Below, in pieces: positions 9,885 through 19,476 of a stretch of DNA of 21,468 nucleotides. Position numbers and translations under genes: made by a program. Every line of letters starts with the position of its first letter. Position 1 is the first letter of the stretch. Source of the stretch: Hysterium pulicare CBS 123377 (Eukaryota > Ascomycota > Dothideomycetes > Hysteriales > Hysteriaceae). The notes beneath the pieces are model-generated. The model was not told the origin of the DNA and did not search any database. It saw nothing but the letters and a program-made list of their open reading frames with translations. The stretch is taken from positions 1 to 21,468 of the forward strand of contig AJFK01000445.1 in the NCBI GenBank assembly GCA_000467715.1, read 5' to 3'.

Positions 9885-11513
9885 TCATGCTGACTGCGGC
9901 TGGCCCAACCGTAATGCCAACAATGCCCGTACGTCAGTCACGTACTGCAAACCCTCAAGGAAGGGAATGAGATGTAAAAGATCATTATCAGTTGGGTCGC
10001 TGATCCAGCCCTCGATTGGTATGGCATTATCTTCAACGATACCTCGTTAGCTAGTAGTAAGAGCAATGGCCTCGCGGACATACCTTCGTGAAAGATATAG
10101 CTCATGGGACTGTTGTCAAGGATCATGACCTTACTCAGGTCAGGCTCGACTTGAGCAAGGTCCTTGATGTATGCGCCATTACGGAAGGTACAGTGCTGTC
10201 TATAATACCTCCCTGCAAAGTATTTCCGTTCAATTTCAAGCCAGTCGATGACAGGGTCGGCGTATTCTTGAACTGACGCAGTGAAAACGACAAGGTTGTA
10301 CCATTTACAAACCTAAGCGTCATTTGTGAGCTCATGATTTCTTATGAGGGAGGCTCGAACAAACCTTTCGTAAGAATTCATCACAATGAGGGCGCTTGTG
10401 CACATAATATAATATAGGAACCTGAGGTCCAATCACCGCGCCTCCTACACCAACCGGCTGCTGCAACTTCACTTCAACCATGTGGCCGGTCGTATATCTC
10501 CCTCCTTTCGACATACTGTGTATCAATGTCTCATCGAGGTCTATTATAAGAGTCTTTTGATGGGGTCCCACAGCGGAGCCAGCAACCGTTGTATAAGATG
10601 GTTGACGTCGTGGAACTAGCGGCCTTGGAGGCAGCGGCGCTCGTGGAAATCTGGTGATTTTGGAAGAAGATGCAGGGCTCGTTGGAGATTTCAATGCAGC
10701 TGCAGCTTCTGCAGAGACCTGATCTGAGGAAGGGTTTTTGCTTGAGCTACCGCGCGGCTGCCCTTTCCTCGCCTTTCGTTGCCGCAGTGCCTCCTCATTA
10801 TGGAGTTTGATGCGTATTGAACGCTTTGCAGGGGCAATTTCTTCGCTGATAGCGGAACTCGTAGCTTTGGACCTGGTATGGCGTGATGGCGTGTCATTCT
10901 CTTCATCCCTGGTAGGTGGTCTTTCGCTCTCTAACTCAGAATCGGAAGTTATCGCTGTTGATGTTGAAGCAGTGGAAGGCGACCGTTTGATTGGTTTTTT
11001 CAATTGTGTCTTGCTGACACTCACTCTTCTAGTTTTTCGTCCCTCCTTCTCGCTGAGCTCAGAGGAGCTCGAAATCCTTAACGCTCCGGCCCCGGACTTT
11101 CGGCGTTTGCGTGAAAAAGGTCGCGATATCTTATAGACTGGAGACAAGATAGAGAAGTTGCCCTCCTCATCGTAAAAGCACGCAATCACATATCTTCCCG
11201 GAACCACAACTGCAGAGAAAATGACCTTCACCGTCCCAATTATAGCTTCAGAAACACGTTTTGGTATGAGCCAGGGGCCGGAGACCTTTGCGTCTGCATA
11301 TGGTCCTTCTCGCGACTGATTGAGGAGTGGCGTCTTTTCGTCAATGTCGGCATTGGCTTCGTTGGGGTTAGGCGCCCCTTGTAGCATTAAAGCAACCATA
11401 TTGCCCTTTTCGTCGGATGAGTCTAGTCCCGCATCATTCCCACTCGGTCGTTCGAATTCGGGTTGCGGTAGTGGTTTGAGGATATTGTCTTCGGATGCGG
11501 CGCGGAATCGCAT
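9885..11513 (-). CDS. NEM1: Nuclear envelope/ER phosphatase Nem1 (CTDNEP1/Dullard family)
   Basis: Three exons end at 9885: a first exon down to 10365, then 10312-10084 and 10030-9885. The introns are 52 nt (GTTTGT donor) and 53 nt (GTATGT donor, GCTAAC branch). From the first ATG in frame (11513) the product is 507 residues. A hydrophobic stretch (AIIGTVKVIFSAVVVPGRYVIACFY) precedes a Ser/Arg-rich linker. The catalytic FCP1/SCP domain follows, with nucleophile motif DLDET (Asp325 and Asp327 of this model), then VVFTAS and MILDNSPMSY, and ends at the conserved EGWISDPTDNDLL. Nem1 with Spo7 dephosphorylates lipin (Pah1) and controls phospholipid/TAG balance and nuclear membrane growth. The frame stays open upstream of 11513 to an in-frame stop just before 11570, with a possible ACG start at 11570-11568. 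The true start is therefore unsettled. Confidence 0.92.
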
Positions 11514-11570
11514 GGACGCGGAGATGGGAATAGAACCAAAATGCGAAAGGATATTATTCACAGAGTTCGT

Positions 11571-12193
11571 GCTCTAAGACAAGCCATGAACGAGTGAATA
11601 ACAAGCTGCAATGATTTCCTCTAGTGATGATCGATTCACAATATGAAAGGCCGAGGTTTCGAGATTTGGTGTTTGTTTGGGGGTCCAATGTGCTGCCGGG
11701 TGAGACCGGTGTCGATAGCGGATTATTGGTACATAAAACTCCGGGCAAGAGATTGTCCAAAGCTGTCGCACTGTCACATGCAAGTCAGCAAGAAACCCTT
11801 GGAGCCAGATATGGCCTCGGTGAGGACACGAGTCGTCGTGGAGTGGAAGATGGAGATGCCTGTGTTGGGGAGAGATGCAGGGTGAGCAATGACGACCGTT
11901 TCCCGAGGCTGGCCCAACCATCGCGCTAGTGCCGTAGAGTTCGACTCATGCCTTACGTTTGTGTCAACCCAATATCAAAGAAGGCCAACGACATTCACCT
12001 CTTTGCTCCAGCTCACTTTCGTGGATTACATACTTGCAACACTTCTCAATCTACAAGCAATAACTATTGCGCATAGTCATATTCTAGATTTCCACCATTT
12101 TCGAAATTATCTGCCCCACCATTCCACATTAAATAACGGAGAAACAAAAAGGGTCCCTACCAGTTGTGCGCATACGAAAGACCTCAAGGCGCC
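11571..12193. promoter_or_regulatory. Divergent intergenic region between nem1 and the eIF2B beta gene
   Basis: This is about 620 bp between two genes transcribed apart. It should hold both promoters. Overlapping frames on both strands (for example 11574-11921 minus) have His/Pro/Cys-rich translations with no domain. I tried to use the minus one as an extra nem1 exon and found no convincing donor. The stretch 11940-12190 is C/T- and A-rich leader-like sequence before the GCCATGC start of the eIF2B beta gene. Confidence 0.5.
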
Positions 12194-13750
12194 ATGCCTC
12201 AGAACACGGTCGCGGTTGTCCCCGGGCTGTCCTCATTCCTAAAATCTCTCAAGAGCACACCCGTAGAACCATCCATCGAGCATTTCATATCGTAAGCTTT
12301 CCCAACATCAAACACTCAAAGAAACTCTAAACTGACGCTGAAAACTCCTCAGTCTCCTTAAGCGAAGACAGATCCGTAATTCACGGCCATGCGCCATAGC
12401 TACAACAGCTTTGATGCTTCGAGTTGTGGGGGAATTCAAAGGCAAAGATGTGGGAAAGCTATTACGCCGGATCAGAGACGTAGGTCAGCGGTTGACGGCT
12501 GCTCAACCTCGAGAGATGGTAGTTGGGAACATTGTACGTCGCGTACTTGGACTGGTCAGAGAGGTAGCAGAAGACAACGCCGATTCACAGACGAATGCAA
12601 CTAGCGATGTTGGTCACCCAACACCGCATGACTCTCTCATTCGACCCACACTTTCTTCCAGCATATCTACATTCAGTCCACTCAGACATGGCGTGACTGA
12701 GCCCATGGATCTAAGCTTTCATCAGCTAGAAAGCATGGCTGACTCCGGTGAACTTCCGAAACGGCCACCCCTCCTTACCTCTCACACCACTTATACTGCT
12801 TCCAATGCACCGATGGTCACTTCACTGTTTGGAATCTTCTCCCACCCGGAAACTCCATCTGCATCAAGTACTCCTACAGGATATCAATCTCCGGAACCCA
12901 AAGGATCACTTACAGCCTCGAATTTAGAACGATTGGGGGATCTTAACGTTAGCAAAGTAAACCTCAAAGCCGAAGTATTGGATGGAATTCGAGAGCTTCA
13001 AGATGAACTCGAACAGTCAGACGAGCAGATTGCCGGGAATGCCCTTGACCACATCCATTCAAATGAGATTATTCTCACCCACACGGCATCCACAACCGTA
13101 CAAACCTTCCTCCTCGCAGCAGCGAAGAAACGAAAGTTCACAGTCGTTCACGCGGAGGCATATCCAAACGAACATAGTGCCACTCACGCGACTATTCTAA
13201 CGGGTAAAAAGAGGGATCATGGAGACGATGACGACCCCGAAGACCACTGGAAACCACTCACGGCAGCTGGCGTTACTGTTGTTCTAATTCCGGACTCCCA
13301 CGTGTTCGCCATTATGTCGCGAGTCAACAAAGTGATTCTAGCAACCCATACTGTGTTAGCCAATGGAGGGCTTGTGGCTGCCGCTGGCGCGCGTATGATA
13401 GCGAAGGCTGCGAAGGTTCACCAAACCCCGGTCGTTGTGCTAAGTGGTGTCTACAAACTCAGCCCGGTTTACCCATTTGATATCGGAGAGCTGATCGAGT
13501 ACGGTGATGCAGGAAACGTTATTCCGTACGAGGATGGTGACTTCGTGGACAAAGTCGATGTGGAGAATCCATTATATGATTATGTACCGGCCGATTTGGT
13601 GGATCTTTACATTACCAATCTGTAAGTCATGAACAGCATAGTCGTTGCTCATCGTGAGTGTACTAACCAGTGAGCAGCGGGGGACATGCGCCATCATATC
13701 TCTATCGAATCGTAGCCGATCACTATCGAGTCGAGGATATCAACCTATGA
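12194..13750 (+). CDS. GCD7: Translation initiation factor eIF2B subunit beta
   Basis: Three exons, 12194-12291, 12353-13621 and 13678-13750, are separated by introns of 61 nt and 56 nt (GTAAGC and GTAAGT donors) and give 479 residues. eIF2B beta belongs to the regulatory core of the guanine-nucleotide exchange factor that recycles eIF2-GDP, the target of eIF2-alpha phosphorylation in general amino-acid control. The N-terminal helical domain (SSFLKSLKSTPVEPS, then ALMLRVVGEF) and the C-terminal Rossmann-like domain are clear: EIILTHTASTTVQTFL, VHAEAYP, KVILATHTVLANGG, VVVLSGVYKLSP and the terminal NLGGHAPSYLYRIV, which is only made by joining the last exon. A Ser/Thr/Pro-rich insertion sits at roughly residues 105-200, an expanded loop common in filamentous fungi. 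The 12194 ATG is preferred because it gives the full family N-terminus. Confidence 0.96.
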
Positions 13751-14162
13751 TTAGAAGTTTTCCGTCCGTGGGTTCACCATTGTAATCGATATTTTATCAG
13801 AATGAGCTTCTCAAATAAACGCCTTATGGCATTAAGGATCAGCATTTTCAGGCCTTGGATAATCATGTCCGATGGCCCAACCGGTCTATGACCGATTGCA
13901 CACTGATAATGGACGTACATTATGTGTGCAGAAGATGTACGGGCTGTCTGTAAGAGTACTGACCGATTCCTGAATGGTCGAATGGAATGCCTATTCATAT
14001 TTGTGTCAATGGAGGCTGCGAAGGCTTCTTCAAGATCAAATTAAAAGTTCCCAGACATTGCATACATCTTTCCTTGTGATTTCCGCTTCATACCAATTGT
14101 CTAGCGAATGTTCCGTTTGTCAAAGAGAAATCACTTTCATACCTTAGGATTATCCAAGCTCC
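13751..14162. other. Convergent 3' intergenic region
   Basis: These 412 bp lie between the ends of the eIF2B beta gene (+) and the SDR-deacetylase gene (-) and contain both 3' UTRs. A 74-codon minus frame (13774-13998) has no domain and lies in AT-rich sequence. I do not call it. Confidence 0.55.
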
Positions 14163-16258
14163 TCAACCATTGACCCCATTCGTCTCCTTCCAGCTCTCCG
14201 CTAGACTCTCGAAAGTCACAAATTCCACCTCATCTCCCCACCTCATCAACCATCCCAAAACCCTTTCAATCATGCCAATCACATGCGCCATCCCACTCGT
14301 ATCTGGATGCAACACCAACGGGAAAACGATCATCTCCTCATCACCCTCATCCGCTTTCTCTAATCTTAGGAACTCGAAACGATTCATCCACATTCGCTCG
14401 ATCACAGTCACATCGACATATCCCTGAGAATTACTCGTGTGCGGCCAAAATTGCAATGGTGTCATATCCTCTGCATACCAATTCCCGGGGATCTCAACTA
14501 GGGTTTTAGCTGTTGGAGGCTCTGGTTTGGGAAGCGGATGCATCCAGTCTTTTGCGCTAGCCGAGGAGTGGAAGACAGGTGGTTTGATGGGTGGTAGGCG
14601 AGGCAAATGATACGGTTTACTATCATGGTGCGAGAGCGAAGAGTCATAGAGGAAGCCATGCTCTTCTAGGAGGGCGACGGTCGATTCGCGGAGTTGGTAA
14701 AGGGGAGCGCGGTACCCGCAAGGCTTTTTTCCCGTAAGAGAAGTGGCAACGCTGATACAGTGTTCTAGGACTTCACGCTCTTGGTCGGGGGTGAGTTGAG
14801 GTGCGCCCTATTGGTTTGTCAATGTCTGACTAGTACTCCTAAGGTCTCTGTTTCCATCATTTCGGGTACTTACTTCATGACAGTATCCATGCAAAGCAAT
14901 CTCGCACCGAGAATCCATTATCGCTTTGAATTGCTCAGGGAAACTTTCTGCTGAATGCATTGGCACGAACCAAGTAACCTTGTCTGAGATTCCTAGCCTC
15001 TTGAACATTTTCAAAAGTCGCCCTACTCCCACGTACGCCGAGAAGAACCCTGAGCTGTAGTCTGAGAGGTTATTCTCTGGAGACGTTCCTGTGCCAAGCC
15101 AACCTGATACTGCATCGAAATCAACAGAGACAGCAACTTTGATTGGATTCTTGGGTTTTGCAACAGGGGATAGACTTTGAGGAATGCTGCTTGCCGTTTG
15201 ACTTGCAACTTCTTTCTCCCCTGAGCTTCCTTTGGCTGCTTCAAGGATTTCAGATTCAGACCAGACGATACGTCCCTCCATTCCTCCATCTACGGAGATG
15301 CATTCTCCGGAAATGTGACCAGCTGCTCTTGAGGATGCCAGAAACGCTACTGTGCGGGCCACATCTGTTGGTTTCGCGATCTTACGCAGCGGCACACTGC
15401 CAAATGTCAGGACTATGAATCCACGCTTAGAACTGGGTGCCAACTCACGTTGCCTCCGCTTCTCTATACATCTCTTTCGGATCATCCAATCTGCCTTCGA
15501 TTAGAGGGGTATCGACCCACCCTGGTGCTACAGCGTTGATCCTCGCTTTCGAGTTCAATCTCACGATCTCGTTCTTCACAGTCCTAACTAGGCCATATTG
15601 TAGACCTGCCTAGCGTAAAATCAGCTTACATCGCTTTTTCTCACCGTCCTTGAATCACTAGTCTCCCAATCATAAGGACTTAATGGCTTTACCTTGCCAG
15701 AGGCATACTCCACATGCCCTGCCTGCCCAAACTTCCCACATTCGCTCCCCGTGACCACCACAGCTACACCATCCAGCTCCTTCTTCAGCTCCCGTTGGCT
15801 CTCTTCCACACTTCGGAGGAAATGCTTGATGGTTAAAAAGGTCCCGCGCACATTCGTCGCGTAGATTTTGTCCCACAGTTCCGTCGGCATCTGCCAAACT
15901 GGGTACTCATTCGACTCATCCGTAATTCCGGCATTGGCAGCGAGAATGTGAATAGGGCCGAAGTGCTTGCGAGCGAGCTCGATGCTGCCGGAGATTGAGT
16001 CCTCAGAAGTGATGTCGCCTTGGAGAGTTAGAAGATTGGGGTTAGAGGGTAGGGAAGAGGGGCGGAGGTCGAGGGCTGTAACTTTGCAGCCCTGGGCTGT
16101 GGGGTGATTAGTTCTAAATCAATAGATAATAGATTTATAGTGACGTATAATGAATGAGGTGCCCTCGTACCTAGAAACTCTGCTACAATTGCCGACCCGA
16201 TTCCGCCTGCTGCACCCGTTACGAAGGCGTGGAGGCCTTCAAGCTCAAGAAACGACAT
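14163..16258 (-). CDS. Fusion: short-chain dehydrogenase/reductase + NodB-type polysaccharide deacetylase
   Basis: Five exons, 16258-16171, 16096-15693, 15609-15449, 15396-14874 and 14807-14163, have matching phases and give 606 residues. Residues 1-259 are a classical SDR: TGAAGGIG at 14-21, an Asp (39) ending beta-2 that suggests NAD(H), NAG at 84-86, probable catalytic Ser147, and Tyr160/Lys164 in YASGK; it ends ISVDGG. A ~45-residue Ser/Lys/Pro linker follows. Residues ~303-606 are a carbohydrate esterase 4/NodB-like domain with Asp310/Asp312 (VDFDAVSGW), HGYCH at 387-391, RAP at 425-427 and LHPD with His559. These are the expected metal and catalytic positions. The wording resembles the HpPgdA-type group of intracellular deacetylases more than secreted chitin deacetylases. 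The dehydrogenase C-terminus and the linker-deacetylase start lie in one uninterrupted exon, so the fusion does not depend on a predicted splice. No signal peptide is seen, so it is probably cytosolic. The substrate is unknown. Confidence 0.88.
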
Positions 16259-18240
16259 CTGGTTACTTTCTACTGTTCATTATACAAGATGAGTGGTCTT
16301 GAGGTCGAACTCTGGGGGGGTTTTATTCTTGATGATCGACCACTAAGGTGCTATCGTAACTAGAGTATTACCAACAGGTATCTGTCATGCATCAACCAAC
16401 CTTTTGGTTCTCGTTAAACAAGTAAATTGCTACCTTGAAACACGACTCTTCTTTATTTCGTTGAATTATGTTCAGTTGATTCTACCTGTTTGAATAGATT
16501 AGCTGGAGCTGAGTATGATGCCATGAAAGCATCTAGGCCAGCAATCCTCCACACCTCCAGATTGTGACGAAACGATCCGAAAATAGTATGTAGACTTATA
16601 AATTTCAGGATAATTTTGCCATGTATACATAATCATATGATAGGTGAGTATGCAATCGATTTGGAGGAGATAAACAAGAGATTCCCTAATTTGGCAACTT
16701 TGCACAAAAGCTGTCAATTCCGGCAAAAAAGTTCACCACGCGTTCGCAGGACGCACCTCAGATCCTCATCTCCACTACCCCACTCAACGTACATGATCTC
16801 CACCACGCCGGCGGCCAGGGCCTATTCAAGAAAATGGAATTGAAGCATCGCGCAAAGTTTAATGCACTCTTAGAAACTGAAGCGTCAGTAAGCAAATATG
16901 ACAACCTTTCAAGGTTATCAGTACACCATATACTATTTTATAGTATCGCACCATTGTCTTTTCTTAACGACTATAGTCCCTAATCTACTCAAAAGATGCT
17001 CTCAAGTTAGTCCGATGTTGGAAAGTGACTTTGGCCCTTCTTCCAAGGGCCATTCCATCCACGGATACGGAGATATCAGTTGTTGGGGTGGAAATAGCTG
17101 GGTGAGCCTACAAGTTGGTCCTTAGTGTCATGATAGGCTTTTTGAAAACCCCTTTTCCCCTATATGAAGTCCAACTGTCAGAAGGTTCTGAGGGCTGTCA
17201 CGCTCAAAAAAGCTATCAAATTCTCCCGTCTTCATTTCAGGTATTGATTGATATTACGTTGCCCATACTTGGTGCATACACGTTTATATGGTATATACTA
17301 AATTGTTACCTGTCGCACGATAGCGCAATAGAGCTCTCAGCGACGTCCATCAACCACGGGGTCCTTCCTCACTTTGCTTCAAGTCGCCGTTCCATCTATC
17401 TCTCATCAACTTCTACGAGGTTGCCCCATCTCTGCAATGCACCTATGCAACCATTTCCATGGTCAGAAGATCTAGTTCTATCACCGACATCATAGCCAAA
17501 CTCGGTAAAGCGAAGGTGTCCGAACAGAAACCTACTGCTTAAGAGAATAGTACCCCTATGCAAAACTCTAACTTTACCAAAAGGATAAATAGATCTCCGC
17601 TCACCGACACTATCGCCCAAATCACGGTTTCCAGACACTGTTTTTACGCGATATCCGAAAGCCCATCTGCAAGCACCTCTTCATCCTGTAAACAGCTCTG
17701 TGTTTAGCACCTCTTTCCATCCTATACTAGCCTAATTAGCGTCTATAACCCTCTTACCACTGCCACCATAAAGAGACTCCTGGACAATAGTTTCGTATGG
17801 CTAGCCCGAAGATACCATCCGCTCCCAAGCCTCATTACCATCAATACAGAAATAGTTTCTTCGCATTTTACACGAGCTGAGCGCATGCTTGCAAGCCTGG
17901 AATGGTACTGGAGATTTTAAGGGGCGATGAGATGGTGAGGCTTACGAAGTGGAAGTATTGTGTGAAGAAGCCGGAGACGGTGTGTGGTGTTGTAAGTAGG
18001 ATACTTAGGCGGATATTAAAATTATTAGGCTTCACTAGTAAGAGGAGGGGAGAGCGATAGGCTATGCTAAACAGAGACTTTAAATGAAAGGATTAAGGCT
18101 GAGTACTGGTATACGTAAGTGGGGTTCGTTGGACTTTTGGGTATTGCATCAGTTATAAACATGCTGTGGGAGTATGGAGATGAAAGTGAATATGGTATAA
18201 ATAATATGCCTGATTCGAGGTAGGTAGGAAAAGGGATAAC
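16259..18240. other. Gene-poor ~2 kb region
   Basis: All six frames are broken often and the longest ORFs (up to 126 codons) have no recognisable domain. The sequence is AT-rich, with homopolymer runs and little sign of fungal codon bias. It contains an 8-bp perfect hairpin at 17032-17052 and one small frame at 17902-18060 with somewhat better composition. I see no transposase, reverse transcriptase, terminal repeats or tRNA. It may be old decayed sequence, but nothing here proves that. Confidence 0.5.
17902..18060 (+). other. Possible small ORF, 52 residues, doubtful
   Basis: An ATG-to-TAG frame of 52 codons reads MVLEILRGDEMVRLTKWKY, then a basic, helical tail rich in Leu, Arg and Lys. Its composition is unlike the surrounding AT-rich noise, but it is short, has no recognised family and no obvious promoter. 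It could be an exon remnant of a lost gene or chance. Confidence 0.15.
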
Positions 18241-18246
18241 TGGTCT

Positions 18247-18254
18247 TATATAAA
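18247..18254 (+). promoter_or_regulatory. TATA box of the coiled-coil gene
   Basis: TATATAAA lies about 230 bp upstream of the ATG at 18485. The C/T- and A-rich stretch in between fits a fungal 5' leader. The position is compatible with transcription starting at about 18280. Assignment is by position only. Confidence 0.45.
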
Positions 18255-18484
18255 GAACTCTAACATCTATTCAACCAAATATTCGCCTGTCCAACGCCGG
18301 ATCTAGCCTGACCGCCAACTTGCTTCACTTTTCCATCCACAATCTTCCCGGAAATTCCAACGGAATCCCTGGCTTTCTTCACAGCTTCACCCAAATTCTC
18401 AATCACATAAGGCTACTTATTCTACACCAAACTTTCTCAATCGGTTCCTCCGATCACACAAATCCACCAACCACTCCTTCAATA

Positions 18485-19111
18485 ATGAGTATACTGAAGA
18501 ACCAAAACATGGATTCCACAATCGCCGACCTCAATTCTAAGCTCGCCGAGGCAAAAGTCGCGATGGAAGCGCTCTCCCCCTTATCAAAAGAACTAAATGA
18601 AGCGGTACCTCGCCTATTCTTCTATCGTCGACCAAGACTTACAAAAGCACAACAGCTTGAAAGCCTCAACACCACCCTTCGCACAACTCCAGAAGACCTA
18701 TGTTCCCTTACAATTAAGTTCGACTTGATACTCAAAGAAGAACGAGTGAGGGCGAAGAGCGGAGTGCAGAGCACGGAGATCGAGACGCTGAGGGAGATAA
18801 TGAGGGATGCAGTGGAGATGTTGGGGAGATTCAAGGAGGGGATCAAGAAGAAGAGAAGGGTCGAGAAGAAGTTACGGAAGAAGAAGAAGATGGCGGATTT
18901 GAGGCAAGCGTCGGAGTTGCACAAGGTTATGGCATTGTTGGGTGGAATGGATTTACAAAAGGAGGTGACCGAGAAGAAGACTAAGAAGGAGAGGCAAAAG
19001 GAGATGTCTGCGATGCGGAAGGCGAACAAGATGAAGAAGAGGCAGGAGATGGCCGAAGCGAAGGCAAAGACCATTCAGAGGGGAGATGCCGATGCGATGG
19101 CCGTGGAGTGA
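18485..19111 (+). CDS. Unrecognised lysine-rich coiled-coil protein
   Basis: A single exon of 208 residues from the ATG at 18485; the frame is open further upstream but without another ATG. Residues ~10-60 form a heptad-like helix (STIADLNSKLAEAKVAMEAL). A short block contains FFYRRPRLTKAQQLESLNTT. From about residue 95 to the end the protein is almost entirely charged helix with several Lys/Arg clusters (KKKRRVEKKLRKKKK; KKTKKERQKEM), which look like nuclear-localisation or nucleic-acid-binding segments. No known domain, signal peptide or membrane span is visible. The antisense frame (18622-19074) is Phe/Ser-rich and is a shadow of the Lys/Glu codons. It stands alone between gene-poor DNA and the U6 gene. 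It is likely a real lineage-restricted gene; function is unknown. Confidence 0.62.
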   Translation: MSILKNQNMDSTIADLNSKLAEAKVAMEALSPLSKELNEAVPRLFFYRRPRLTKAQQLESLNTTLRTTPEDLCSLTIKFDLILKEERVRAKSGVQSTEIETLREIMRDAVEMLGRFKEGIKKKRRVEKKLRKKKKMADLRQASELHKVMALLGGMDLQKEVTEKKTKKERQKEMSAMRKANKMKKRQEMAEAKAKTIQRGDADAMAVE

Positions 19112-19336
19112 TAATAATGCCAAGACAGGCTGGGCATGTGGCGATTCGGTTTCGATGAGAGGATAAAGAATGATATTGACTCAACATCATCTTCCTAATG
19201 GGATACCTTGAATTATCTAGGTAGCAACCGGATGAGTCAATCTTGTTCGGCACCACAAATTAACTTCATTCTACTGTCTAGGCAACCCTGCTGCTGCCTC
19301 AACAAATCCACCACATGCGGATTGCCATCACCCAGG

Positions 19337-19342
19337 TATAAA
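19337..19342 (+). promoter_or_regulatory. TATA box of the U6 snRNA gene
   Basis: TATAAA lies about 25-30 bp upstream of the expected U6 5' end, the spacing used by fungal TATA-containing Pol III U6 promoters. No downstream B-box-like GGTTCGANTCC was noticed in the next ~200 bp. Confidence 0.65.
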
Positions 19343-19361
19343 GGGCCCTCTGTTCCCACTT

Positions 19362-19476
19362 AGAATCCCTTTTCTTTCTTCATCAATCAGGTCAATTTGA
19401 AACGATACAGAGAAGATTAGCATGGCCCCTGCACTAAGGATGACATGACTATCAAAGAGAAGCATATTCATTTTTT
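19362..19476 (+). ncRNA. U6 spliceosomal snRNA
   Basis: The stretch 19390-19450 is near-identical to the U6 core. GGTCAATTTGAAACGATACAG leads into the invariant ACAGAGA box (19407-19413), which pairs with the 5' splice site. The catalytic AGC triad follows at 19419-19421, then the internal stem-loop with GGCCCCTGCACTAAGGATGACA. A CAAAGAGAAGC 3' segment and a T6 run at 19471-19476, the Pol III terminator, complete the 3' end. The 5' boundary is set only from the TATA spacing. Upstream of GGTCAATTTG the usual 5' stem-loop is not obvious: the sequence is pyrimidine-rich (CCCTTTTCTTTCTTC) with no complementary arm. No intron interrupts the core. It is a functional U6 or a recent copy; the promoter favours functional. 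Confidence 0.9.
19471..19476 (+). terminator. Pol III T-run terminator of U6
   Basis: Six consecutive T residues directly follow the U6 3' region. This is the standard Pol III termination signal and would leave the short U-tail bound by the Lsm2-8 ring. Confidence 0.75.

Noticed and set aside
11574-11921. Minus-strand frame upstream of nem1 as a possible first exon
   Set aside because: It is in the same frame but closed by TAG. Its His/Pro/Cys-rich sequence is unlike Nem1, and no good donor was found to remove the stop.
14163-16258. SDR gene as part of a secondary-metabolite cluster
   Set aside because: There is no polyketide synthase, NRPS, terpene cyclase, P450 or cluster regulator nearby, and the neighbours are housekeeping genes.
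16259-18240. Transposon or retroelement in the gene-poor region
   Set aside because: I found no terminal repeats, target-site duplications or transposase/reverse-transcriptase motifs by eye.
18622-19074. Minus-strand ORF of 150 codons opposite the lysine-rich gene
   Set aside because: Its Phe/Leu/Ser-rich composition is what antisense Lys/Glu codons give; there is no independent support.
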